DNA from: Enoplolaimus lenunculus
Taxonomy: Eukaryota > Nematoda > Enoplea > Enoplida > Thoracostomopsidae
Length of the DNA: 64,000 nucleotides
Assembly (NCBI GenBank): GCA_030248215.1
Contig: JASANG010003582.1
Span: 186,001-250,000, forward strand
Direction of reading: 5' to 3'
The position numbers were made by a program, and so were the translations under genes. Positions within the stretch are counted from its first letter, which is position 1; every line of letters starts with the position of its first letter. Of the stretch, positions 1-12,000 are shown piece by piece. The notes beneath the pieces were generated by a model. It ran no database searches. It was not told where the DNA came from and saw only the letters and a program-made list of their open reading frames with translations.

Positions 1-690
1 AATTTAGGCTTATCAGTTATGTTTATATGCAAATTATCTATTAGCTAACTACTAAACCATCAATTTTAGACGTTTTTATACAATTTATTCAGATTCCTCG
101 CACCCAAAAACCTTTTTTGGAGGTTTGTAAACAATTTATTCAAATTCTTCAAACCTAAAAACCCTTTAGTGCTGAAATTATATGGCATTTAACCTTAATA
201 ATTAATGAAACATTGTAAAAAGTCCCAATTTAGGCTTATAAACTATGCCAATATGCAAATTATCTGATAGCTAACTACTCAATTATCGGTTTTGGAGGTT
301 TGTAAATACTCTATGCAGATTCCTCGCACCCAAAAACCCTTCAACGCTGAAATAAGATTGCTTGTAACTGTAATAATTATCGAAATAATGTAGAAAGTCC
401 TAATTTAAGCTTAATCAGTTATGCAAATTAGTCTGTAGCTAATAAATGGCTTAAAATTTTAAAACCCCAATGCGAAGTTAACACCCCAGGATAATTGGCT
501 TTCAAGCAAAAAAGTTTATTAAAATCGGTTCAGCCGTTCCTGAGATTCTTTTCGGACGGACAGACGGACAGACGGACGGACGGACATCCACCTTTCGACC
601 CTAGAGTACAAAACATAAAACGCTTCGCGAAACTCCGAGGTTCGCTCGGTGTTTCGCTTCGCTCAAAAATGTCTACTGAGTCTGCTACAT
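1..690 (-). repeat. satellite-bearing repeat element, copy 1
   Basis: Three degenerate tandem units of about 170-230 bp (TTTAGGCTTA near 3, 232 and 403), each with the words GATTCCTCGCACCCAAAAACC and AGCTAACTACT. They are followed by an end block (430-690) with a (GACG)n run and hairpin-like ACTCCGAGGTTCGCTCGG. The same blocks recur in the other orientation at 8165-9480 and 11580-11995, so this is a dispersed mobile element with an internal satellite. Superfamily not assigned; no coding capacity seen. Confidence 0.7.
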
Positions 691-984
691 AACAAGGTTT
701 GCGTATAGCGGCATATCATATAATACTAAACAGTCATGTGCCGTTAGTATCATGTCACTCACACGTTATTACACGTGCACTCGGCACACAAAATGTCTCT
801 CCCAAAAGAAAATCAATAGCTTGTCCGGCTTATGTTTTATGGAAATTCTTTATTTCCCAGTAGTAAAACTCAATCCGGACAAAACTGATGTGCACTGTGC
901 AGTACTGTCAAAGACATTGAAATGTTTGAAAAACAGTGTAGTGGACAATATTTTATATGATAGACACACTAGGAACACCTTAGC

Positions 985-1300
985 GGAGGAATTAAAATTT
1001 TGGCTTTAAAATTCAACTTTTGGCCGGAAAATTTATTTTTTGGCGGGAAATTCAATTTTTGACGAAGAAATGTACATATGGCGGGAAATTCAAATTTGGT
1101 TGGAAAAATTTAATTTTGGCGGGAAATTTAAATTAGTAAGGCGGGAAATTCTAAATTTAGAGGGGAAATTCAAATTTTGGCGGGAAAATTCAAACTTTGG
1201 TCAGAAATTCAACTTTTGGCGGGAAACTTTAAATTCTGGCGGGAAATTCAAATTTTGGCTTGAAATTTCAAATTTTGCTGGGAAGATAATTCTTTGGTAA
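985..1300 (+). repeat. minisatellite, ~20-bp unit with GGCGGGAAA core
   Basis: About 14 degenerate copies of a unit close to TTTTGGCGGGAAATTCAAA. Seven keep GGCGGGAA exactly. The small reading frames across it are by-products of the repeat. A second array of the same unit lies at 1675-1835. Confidence 0.85.
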
Positions 1301-1674
1301 ATTATATTAGCGCGTGAAAAAACATACTGCCAAAATACTTTGCCATTTTTCGTACGTGTCCTAAAGATAACATGCAAAAAATAACAAAAGAACGCGGTAA
1401 ATTGATTATCTTACTTAGCGCTTTCTTGCGACAATTTTAGACTAACGATAAAGTCTGACAGTCTCGAAACTTTCTATTTAAAATTAAATGCGGACATTTC
1501 TTAAATATTTAGAGATAAAATGTCCACGCCCGCGCATAGTTTCTTAATAACGGTATAGCCAGACTTGTTAAAATAGGGTAGGGGGACGATGGATGTGCGG
1601 AGTGCGCGCATGGTAAACGTTTGAGTAACATCATATGATACGAGACAATGCAAATAACAATACTAATAATAACG

Positions 1675-1835
1675 CGGTAAATTTAAATTTTGGCGTTAAA
1701 TTCGAAATTTGGCTGGAAAATTATATTTTTGACAACAAAATTCAAATTTTGGCGAGAAAATAAATTTTTTGGGAAATTCAAATTTTGGCGGGAAATTTAA
1801 ATTTTGGCGGGAATCATCAAATTTTGGCGGATGCT
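1675..1835 (+). repeat. second array of the GGCGGGAAA minisatellite
   Basis: Around seven degenerate units of the repeat described at 985-1300, two with an exact GGCGGGAA. The ~370 bp between the arrays has no recognisable unit. Confidence 0.8.
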
Positions 1836-1849
1836 GTTAATTTGGAATA

Positions 1850-2075
1850 TTATAATAATATTCGGACATTTGTCTGATAGTGTCACGTGACATTCGAACA
1901 GTTGTATGTTAAGATCATCTGTGTGCCCGTGCTTTGTATTGGAATATCATATGATATTCGACATCTGTCTGTCCGTATCATATGACGGTAACAGAAATTT
2001 GTGTTGATGTCGAATCGACGTTGGACAAAACATGACCCGATTGCCCCAAAACGTTAATCCCGTACCCATGTGACA
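1850..2075. mobile_element. partial copy of the palindrome-rich TIR element
   Basis: Contains GAATATCATATGATATTC-type palindromes, TGTCACGTGACA, and at the right the end block GTTGATGTCGAATCGACG...GGACAAAACATG...AACGTTAATCCCG. These parts match the better preserved element at 17983-18662. The left terminus was not found. Confidence 0.55.
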
Positions 2076-2280
2076 TAACTATTAGTATGCGATGTTCATT
2101 TGAAATCAGGGATCTGTAAATAAAATGTTAAATACATTCAAACAGGTTCGAAATTGAACTCACAAGAAACGGAACCAACTCTTTTTTAACGAAAAATCTA
2201 GAATCTTCTTTGGAAGCCATATGTGATTCTAAAAATATCAAGTAATGTATAATTTACAGTAAACAGTATATATGGGTAGA

Positions 2281-2308
2281 AAATAAATAAATAAATAAAT
2301 AAATATAC
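2281..2308 (+). repeat. (AAAT)n microsatellite
   Basis: Six to seven uninterrupted AAAT units. The following 2310-3120 is extremely A+T-rich, with a short (AAT)n run near 2978-3000 and no reading frame. Confidence 0.9.
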
Positions 2309-3129
2309 AACACATAAAACCATTTTAAATAAATTAAAATTTTTTATTTGGATTTAACCCATTATAAATTTTTAAAAAATTAGTTATATTTTAAATGTAC
2401 ATAAACAGAATGGATGTACTGTACGCAATTGGGTTTGGGTAATGTTTAGCACCACCACCACCATACCTTGCTCTTATAATTCACGTATTTGTGAATTATT
2501 TTATGTGACGTTTTATTCACGTGAGCTTGAGGCATTACCCATCATGGCGGTAATTAAATTTTAGATTAATCTTAAATAATTAATAAAAGTAACTATTTAA
2601 GATAACTTAAATTAATATTGAAATGTAATTACATTTATTAATTTAAATATAATATAAATAAATTAATATTACACTTATTTAAAATTAACCATTTGTAGTA
2701 ATTTTTTATACATTTCAACACTAAATAATATTTAAATAATTAACAACTAAATTAACTTAACAATAAACTATTTTTAAGTAATTTTATAGTTTGAACAATT
2801 TTTTAATAATTCTATAATTTTTGAATTATAATTAACTTTTAATTAACGATTTTTGTGTAATATTTTATATTGTTATTACGTATATTAATACAATAATCCA
2901 ACAATTAACAATTTTTTGAAAATTTTGTGGTTTTTGTTTTCAAATAACACTAGAAATAACAAAGTAACAACATAAATAATAATAATAATAATAATAATGA
3001 TAATAAATTAATTTTAATTAGTAATACTTAAATAATTATTAAGAATAACAATTAAAAATTAATATAATATATAACAATAATTAAACTTAGATTAATGCTT
3101 AAAAATTCCAACTTTTCCAATAATAAAAT

Positions 3130-3860
3130 CAGGTAAATTTTCAGCCGTGTACTTATTTCCTCAAATAATAATTAATAGAACTTTTCCATTTTCCAAAACT
3201 CTATATTTATAACCAAATACTCTGTTAATCTTATGCAAATATTGAATTTTTTGGTTTTGCCGGGTTCATGGTGATTTCTAATTAAACCAATTGTGTTCCT
3301 TTCGCACGTAACGTGTTATTCATGCTTTTCAAATTTTTTAAGCTACTCATTACCTGAGATTTCACATTATATCGAACAAACGATGCAATTATTCGCTGCG
3401 GAATCGTTTTTCCATCTGTAGCAAGCTCCATTTTACGCTTTTCAGCGCCACTTCGCAGCAGGTAATGACACACATTTATATCCTGCAACGTTATAGACCG
3501 TAAATTAGCATCCTTCAAAATTGAATTATTTAAAAAATCAATAGCTTGCTCGGTAACATCGCTACCAGTATCCATTTCCAAGCCAGAAATAATTATATTA
3601 TTTTTCCGGCTGTGCTCAGTCTCACTATTGAGGCGATCGTCCATACTATTAATTTTACTACCATGTGCTGTTAATTCTTCATCGTGTTTGCTAAGTTTTT
3701 CGTGATGTTCATCAAGCATTGAACCCACTGATTCTTTGAACGATTTAAACTGATTAGTAAGTTGTTCGATTTGATCCACATTGAATGTTTCATCATAGTC
3801 AATCTTTCTTTTTGCTAAAATAAATACACAAATCTTCGTTAATACATAATTCTTCAAGCA
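3130..3860 (-). mobile_element. LINE ORF1-like fragment (coiled coil plus RRM-like domain)
   Basis: The minus-strand frame 3857-3282 (about 190 codons) starts with a heptad-rich coiled coil (LTNQFKSFKESVGSMLDEHH, HDEELTAHGSKI) and passes into SRKNNIIISGLE, an acidic linker, and PQRIIASFVRYNVKSQVM. This is the layout of non-LTR retrotransposon ORF1 proteins: coiled coil, RRM-like Transposase_22-type domain, then a C-terminal domain. Downstream on the same strand (about 3270-3130), the relic continues as YLHKINRVFGYKYRVLENGK and similar, with the frame no longer continuous with the main ORF. It is a dead, partial copy. A family assignment needs a homology search. Confidence 0.6.
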
Positions 3861-6088
3861 TTCATTTATAAAAAACAGGCGCTAGGCCCAGTTAATGGTG
3901 CCAAAGGCACCTAATATAAGGCAAAAGCCCAAATAGCGGTCCCTATTGGGAACCTAATTAGTGTTATTATATTCTTTCTAGAAAACGAATTTATAATAAC
4001 GTTTTATTAATATTAAATTTGCACTGCAGTTTATTATATCGTAGTATATTTTTCCTAAAGTTAATTTAAAGAAATTTTTTTACTATATCCTCTATTAATT
4101 AACGTAAACCATAGTAAAACTAACTGGTTTATAGCTAGTTCTGAGTTAGAACAATAATTAAATATTCTAATAATTTGACTACTTAAAATACCTCTAAATA
4201 TTTATATCGATAAGTTACTTGTGAAATGAGGAAAATTTATACTTTAAATGAGAAATCTTTCGTTTATCATACAAATCAATGTTAGCTTTATTGTCATTTA
4301 AATTAACTGTTAAATCTAAAACATTCGCATTGGTATTCTTAATATTAATTTTTTAATGAATCTGAATAAGAAAGATATCACTCAAACAATGAATCATTAA
4401 TAACAGTTATATCATCAACATATTTATAAATGAAACAAAACTTATTTCTTAGTTTATAATCTAAATTATTAACAAATTTATATTCAATGTATAACTAATT
4501 CAAACTCCAGTGACTGGAGTGGGAGGCGTATACCATCACCACTCAGCTACAGGAGCTTGACGCTCCAGCCCGAGGGGGCTCTCACGTCTTGAGGTGATTT
4601 AGTACTATGTATACGTGTTACCATTGTTAAACACGGTGCGATATACATTATTTAACGTATATACACTGCGCTTAGTTGCCTATAGGCAACTCAATGTGAG
4701 AAGGGGTTAATCTTAGCATCTTTTCATATTTCTGTATTAAAATGTTTTACCAACAATTTATATTTAGACAAATTTTGTTTTTGAATGGCATATATATGTT
4801 CATAAATTCTAATTTTCAATTTTCGAAATGTCTCTCCTATTTGTCGTCATATCCGCTATTTAGATCACAACATTTTATGTTGACGTTGACTCAATATGGG
4901 ACAAAATGCGTTTCGGACTGCTCCGTTATAACGTAAACCCCGCATCCCCGCTCTTGGTTAAAGTAAAGCAAATACATAAGTTGAATGTACTCTTATAAAG
5001 ATTTATCCTATTGCATTTCGAACATCTAAAATTGATGTTTCGGTTAAAACCAGAAATATTCGAAAACACTTATACAAGTGCCCTGTCTGATGTTCTGTAA
5101 ATCTGCGGACGACTTTCAGTTCTGCCCTTTCTCGCTCATCAAAAACTAGAGCCTGCACTCTCAAATGTGTGTAGCGCATATTAGTTGATGATAGGTCTTG
5201 CTGTCCGGCCCACTCCTTTGATTTCCGCCTAAAAGCAAAGTTAGAATCCTAGCTCTATGGATCTGACAATATTTGGTGAGGTATATGGGGTTAGTCACGC
5301 TCACCTAGTTGGTTTCAAGACCAATTTCTGAGTTCTTTTAGGTTCTTAAAATTGACAGTTTGCGTATCTGGACCAGGTCGAATTGTTTGGCACGTGAGCA
5401 CGACATGAAAACATATCGGCAGCAAAGCGAGCGAGAAGCTAGACACTATTGTTTTTTACTCTAGTAGTTCAAAACTTCTTTCTGAAGCCTTTGTGTGAGA
5501 ATTTTTGTATAAATGATAAATATTTCTAGGCACAATGAGTTGAAATAGGGTGAGCGAAGGCTCAAAGACAGAATTTAGATCGAGCCTAGAAGAATTCGCG
5601 AGCGCGGCGAGAGAGAAGTTTTATAAAGTTTCAGAATTAAAATCCCTCTTTAACAGTCTCAAAACATTTCTTCGCTCATGAAGCGCGGGGTCTACTCTAA
5701 ACACCAAACCGAATCCCACTGGTCTAGAGCTTATGCAATTTGTTTTTCCATCTTTGAACAGCATTGTAGGCAAAATTATTTCGAAAATTGATCAGTGGAA
5801 AACATTGCGAGCGAAGCGAGCGAGAAACCGTACGTAATTTTTGTGCCTAATGTTAATTATGACGCAAGTACCGATTTCGATTAAGGGGCCTCGGCCGTCA
5901 CGTCCCCCTCTCGGTACGCCAATGAAATTTGAAGTTTTAATGGCGAAGGTTGTACTTTTAATGCTAGCATATTATTTCACAATATCGACATAGCTAACTA
6001 TTTAACTCTCTTGCAAGTGTGGAATGATAGTTATTCGGCCATCGACGACGGTATCGCGCAAACATTAGTAGCGAGGAAGAGAACCTTG
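3861..6088. other. interval upstream of MEMO1 without other genes
   Basis: Apart from the RT fossil, 3861-4190 and 4490-4740 hold no frame of note. 4860-4945 is another right end of the palindrome-rich element (GACTCAATATGGGAC, then ATAACGTAAACCCCGCAT). 5270-5830 is a dispersed repeat marked by GCGAGCGAAGCGAGCGAGA words, whose relatives lie at 37.65-38.1 kb. The MEMO1 promoter should be near 5850-6088, but no TATA box or other clear motif was seen. Confidence 0.5.
4190..4490 (-). mobile_element. reverse-transcriptase fossil (YVDD-type motif)
   Basis: Read on the minus strand, scattered pieces of frame show FIYKYVDDITVIND, then NTNANVLDLTVNLNDN and a YDKRK-like block. This resembles the palm motif and following region of a eukaryotic retroelement reverse transcriptase. 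Only about 100 residues' worth survives and it is broken in several places, so it is old. Family uncertain: a Penelope-like or other non-LTR source is as likely as any. Confidence 0.45.
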
Positions 6089-9000
6089 ATGTCTGGACCT
6101 ATACGAAAAGCGTCACACGCTGGTAGCTGGTATTTAGACAATCGTAAGTGTCAGTTTGTTGACTGTTGTCGGCGGCACAGTCGGGCGACCCCTTTCTCCG
6201 TGTCTGAGACGACCCGTTTTTTCGAAGTAATGCAAATATACATGGTTTTTCCCTTTTTCTATGAAACATCTGGCCAAGCCCATAATCGAACCTCGGAGCT
6301 CTCGCTCTCGAGTCAAGCGCGCTACCAGTAACCACGCGGCAGATATAATTTTCTCTAACACTCTGCACTTGTATGTATGTGCCTTATATTACATACACTA
6401 TGCACATACACATGCTACACCACGAATACCAACATTTCCCATTCTTCAGGTGCTACACCACGAATACCAACATTTCCCCTTCTTCAGGTGGTCGTCCCGA
6501 ACCGCGAATCCAAACTGCTCCAAATCCATTTGCCTGTTATTTAGAGCGCCAGTCTCTTTGGGATATTCGTGTCAGAGCTATCGGGACGACCCTTTTTTCA
6601 ACGTTCTGCGAATATACATGGTTTTCCCCTTAATTTCCGTGTAACATGGTCACACCGGGAATCGAAACTCGGACCTGACCTCTCACTCTCGAGACAAGCG
6701 CGCTGCCCATTACACCACACGGCCGATGTTATAATTTTCTGTGTAGGTGGCACAGCCAAGTAATTTCTATAAAATTACCTAAAACTGGTGGATTTGGTAT
6801 TTTCCCCTAATTACCCTTATATTGGGCACCCCTGGGCCTCCTAAGACTTATAATATATTGTGTATTTATATTAGTTTATATCGCGCAAATGCGCTAGATA
6901 GTTTTCATAATATGTCGTTAAATTGTTCAAGTCTTGTTAATGATTAGTTAAAAATCATATGTGTTATAACCAGTTATGCTGGTCAGTATGCAAATTAACT
7001 TAGTATGGGGATGGCTTTAGCTATCCCCATATTCATTCTTGATATTAGACACTTAACGATCTGACGTATCTTTACAACTGTTATTATTCTACTTTCAACG
7101 GAACTTTTCTTATTGGTTTTGTTTGCGTACGGAGTACGGCACTGAACTTATTGTGTGTTTACGGAGTTGATTAATGAGCTTAGAATTTGGTTGAATATCT
7201 TCGGGTTACAGTTGTATTACTCGGGGTACCGCGTGGGTTTGTTAATGCAACATATAGTGTGGGAACGTTCTGATGAACTAGCGTAACCGTAGCTGTTTTA
7301 TGTTGGAGTAAAATGGAATGTTTCTGGAGATAGGAGTTAAGGAGTCTTGGAGTATTGGAGTGTTTTGGGAGTTAATTATTGGAGTTATATTTGGTATTAG
7401 TGTCTGGAGATTGGAGTTTTATTCGAGAAATTTCGGAATTAAATATTAGCATAAGTTTAGTCACTGCGTTAATACACATACACCACGCGGCAGATTTTAT
7501 AATTTTCTCTAACACTATATCTGCACTTGTATGTATGTGCCTTACATTACGTACAGTATGCACATACACATGCTACACCACGAATACTAACATTTCCCCT
7601 TCTTCAGGTGGTCGTCCCGAACCGCTAATCCAAACTGCTCCAAATCCATGGGCGTGCTATTTAGAGCGCCAGTCTCGGTGCGGACATTCGTGTCAGAGCG
7701 ATCGGGACGACCCTTTTTTCAACGTTCTGTGAATATACATGGTTTTCCCCGAAACTTCTTTGTATCATATGGTCACGCCGGGAATCGAACTTCGGACCTC
7801 TCGCTCGCGAGACAAGTGCTCTGCCCATTACACCACACGGCCGATGTTATAATTTTCTCTAACACTATATGTGCACATGTATGTATATAGGCATTCTCCG
7901 TCTTATCAAATATATTTTTTCAAAACATATGCTTCCTGGAATCTGTGTCATCTTACTTTTATCTTGAACAGTTAAGTACATTCACTTTGTCTGTTGTCAT
8001 TTTATTTCAGCCAAAGAGCTCAACCGACAGTTGGACAACTGGCTGTCTCAAGTTAGCGTTGCTCATGGGCCAGCCAGAGCTATTATTGCACCGTATGTTA
8101 TTCTTTGTTCCTTATCCATTTATGTTTGAAAGTAAAAACAATGAGCATAGAACATAACATATAGCAGTTGTCCTTCCGAAAAGAATCTCCGGAACGGCTG
8201 AACCGATTTTATAAACTTTTTTGTTTGAAAGCTAATTATCCTGGGGTGTTAACCTCGCATTGGGGTTTTAATATTTTAGGCCGCTTATTTGTTACAGGTT
8301 AATTTGCATAATAAATAAGCCTAAATTAGGACTTTTCACAATATTTCACTAATTATTACAGTTAGATGCAATCTAATTTTGCATTAAAGGGTTTTTGGGT
8401 GCGAGGAATCTGCGTAGAATATTTACAAACTTCCAAAACCAATAATTGAGCCGTTAGCTAATAGATAAATTGCTTATTAGCATAGTTTATAAGCCTAAAT
8501 TAGGACTTTTTACAATATTTCACTAATTATTAAGGTTAAAAGCAATATAATTTCAGCACTAAATGAGTTTTAGGTGCGAGGAATTTGAAGAAATTGTTTA
8601 CAAATTTCCAAAACTGATAAATGAATAGGTAGCTAATAGCTAATTTGCATATTAGCTAAATTGACAAGACAAAACTTGGACTTTTTAAATTATTTCAATA
8701 ATTATTAGGGCTTACTGAAGTTTTTTAGGCGCGAGGAATCTGAATAAATTGTGTACATACGTCTAAAACCGATTATTGAGTAGTTAGCTAATAAATCGTT
8801 TGCATATAAGCATAATTGATAAGCTTAAATTAGGCGTTTTTACAATGTTTCACTAATTATTACGGTTACAAGCAATCTAATTTCAGCAAATGGGTTTTCG
8901 GGTGCGAGGAATCTGAATAAAATGTCCACAAACCTTTAAAACCGATAAATGAATAGTTAGCTAATAACTAATTTGCATATTACCTTAATTGCTTACGTGT

Positions 9001-12000
9001 GTTCGAGCTTCGCTCAATAAATGTAGTCCCACTACGACTGGTTATTATGGTTAAAAGCAATATAATTTAAGCAGTAATGGGTTTTTAGGTGCGAGGAATT
9101 TGAATAAACTGTTTACAAACAGTTAAAACCGATAATTGAATAGTTAGCTAATATCTAATTTGCATATTAGCTTAATGCGTCATATTAGCTTAATTGACAA
9201 GACAAAATTAGGACTTTTTAAAATATTTCAATAATCCTTAGGTTTTACTGAAGGCTTTTTGGTGGGAGGAATCTGAATAAATTATTTACAAACCTCCAAA
9301 ACCGATAATTGAGTAGTTAGCTAATAGATAATTTGCATATAAGTATAATTGATAAGCCTAAATTAGGCGTTTTTACAATGTTTCACTAATTATTAGGGTT
9401 ACAAGCGCATATTACCTTAATTGCTTACGTGTGTTCCAGCTTCGCTCAATAAATGTAGTCCCACTACGGCTGGTATATACATGTGAGAAGAGAGTTTTTG
9501 ACGCACTCTGTTCGGATACGGTTAGGCTAAAATAGAACTTTACATCGCAGACAACAAATTAATTTTGCAAAATCAATTATATTAAGCCGCCGCCATGTTT
9601 GTAGTTAAATGCGATATAAATACTGTGTATTATATTAGTATATATTTCAGGCATGCTGGATACGCTTATTGTGGAAGTTGTGCCGCATACGCATATAAAC
9701 AAATAGATCCATACGCTGTGTGAGTTTTATGTTAAAATTATACTTTAGATTTGTGATCCTGATTTGGACTCTGGTTGTGTTTCAGTTCGTGACCATCAAA
9801 ATGGATACTGTTTTTAAAGATGGATCGGTTCGAGATCTGTCATATTTTCCCCTACTGTAATAAAACACCTTTATAGTTTTTTGTACATCGAGTCATTTTT
9901 ACTAACTTCTTACCTTTCGCAGTCCGTTCTAAATAATAAAAAAAAATTTCTTTTTTCTGTGCTTCCAATTCGGATCTTTTTGTTCAATTACGTACTTGCG
10001 TACTACGTATTAATATGCGTCTGTTTCGTTGCAGAGACAGAATATTCATTCTTGGCCCGTCTCATCAGGTTTGCCTTTCTGGCTGTGCAGTCACTCAGTG
10101 CTCAAAATATCGCACTCCGTTCTATGACTTGGTTGTGGACCAAAAAAGCAAGTTTTCAGCTTTTGATTAGATTTTATTGTATGAATTAAGAGGAGATGCG
10201 GCGAAAACGCGACATTTTGATCGCCCCAGAAAGAAAATTTTATAAAAATGAAAATTTCAGAAAATGGTGGCAACTTTGTGCTCATTCGAAAGTTCACAGC
10301 CTGAGAAATTCGTTTTTCCGAGTGTGGAATATGGTCTTGCAATTAGGTAGCAAGTTATGGGCTAAAAACTTCAAATATTCTTTGACCGGAATTTTTTATT
10401 TTTACAAATTTAGAACTAATGGTAGGTTTTCCTGAAATGTGGTTTTTTGTGGACGCATACATTCGCATAGGCTTTCAAACAAGAGCCCTAACAGAGATTT
10501 TTTATACATCTCTTGCTCCCTCGTCTAAAAAGTTTGTAAAACAATTAGAGTTTGTTCTAAGATACAAAATAATAGTGAAAGTGCACTACCTATTGCATTA
10601 ACAACGCCATTTTGAGGTATAAAATCAACGTATTTCTTGTGCCGTATTTCGAAACGTGTGATTAGCGGGGGATCATTTATGGTCACCTTCCCCCAGGAAT
10701 TTTTTGTTTTTTTTTTGTAAAAAGTGGGCAATTTTTGCTTTTTTTACAAAGTGACTTTTCGGGAGGATCAAAATTTGATTCCCCACGGAAAGTCGCAATG
10801 TTTTTAAAAAATATTGTTGGCTGCAACAAGGAACAAGAACAACACCTTAGACTGGCTGTTTAACTTTGAAAACTGCGGAAATGTTTGGTTAGGACTAAAA
10901 AGCATTATGAAATAAAATTTCCGGTGTATGATCAAAACGTTTCCCGGAAGAATCATGCTTATCTAGATCTGTATTCCCGGATGCAGCAGGCTAAGTTAAC
11001 CTGGTTAATAAAATCCCTGTTTAATGCTGGTTTTGTTTCCAACAGCGGCTCAACGTACACGTACAAAGTTTTAAAGTGACGATTATATTTTCCGGAGGGT
11101 CAAACTGCATTCCACATTTTGACTACCGTTTTTTACGATGGCCTAATCAAATACATGATGTCATTATTGCAGCGAGAACTCATAGCCGTAATTGGTATGT
11201 ACAAACGATTCACCCTAAGAACTTGCAACTTTGTAGCCGTGATGTTTCATAAGTGAAAAATTGTGTAATAACACATGCAAACCATGGAAGTGAAGTTCAC
11301 TTTTAGAATCTGGGCTTGTCATTTTTACACAAGAAAGTAGTTAAGCCCAAAGCACATGGATGTTCGTATGTATGTATAAAAGGCAAATTTAGAACAGGAT
11401 GGCGTTGAACCCATGATTTTACCGAATCCTTTTCCATGGCAATTTTGCCGATTTCGAATAGACAAAAATATGCTGCAGAGCTAAATTTATAGCCGTTTAA
11501 CTAACCAAATTTGCAAGCCAAACGGATGCAGGCAACAGAAACCTGTAGATTTGTTAATAGACAACCCAAATTTATTAAGCGAAGCGAAACTCCGAGCCAA
11601 GCTCGGAGTTTAGAAAAGCGTTTTATGTTTTGTACTGTGGGGTCGAATTGTGGATGTCCGTCCGAAAGAAATGTCAGGAACCGCTGAACCGATTTTGATG
11701 AACTTTTTTGTTTGAAAGGTAATTAAAATTTTAAGCCGTTTACTAGCTTCACGCTAATTTGCATAATTAGTTAAGCCTAAGTTAGGACTTTCTACATTAT
11801 TTCACTAATTATTGCAGTTACAAGCAATCTAATTTCAGCAGTATATGGTTTTTGGATCGGGAAATCTGAATAAATTGTTTACAAACCTCCGAAACCGATA
11901 ATTGAGTAGTTAGCTAATAGCTAATTTGCATAATAGCTTAATTGCTTACGTGTGTTTGAGGTTCGCTCAATACATGTAGTCCCACTGCGACTTGTTGGAA

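Noticed and set aside
495-692. 65-codon frame with DGQTDRRTDGHP
   Set aside because: It is produced by a (GACG)n run in the end block of the satellite-bearing element.
6645-6730. tRNA gene
   Set aside because: A and B boxes are recognisable but the acceptor and anticodon stems do not pair, and the same head recurs in several diverged copies with a SINE body.
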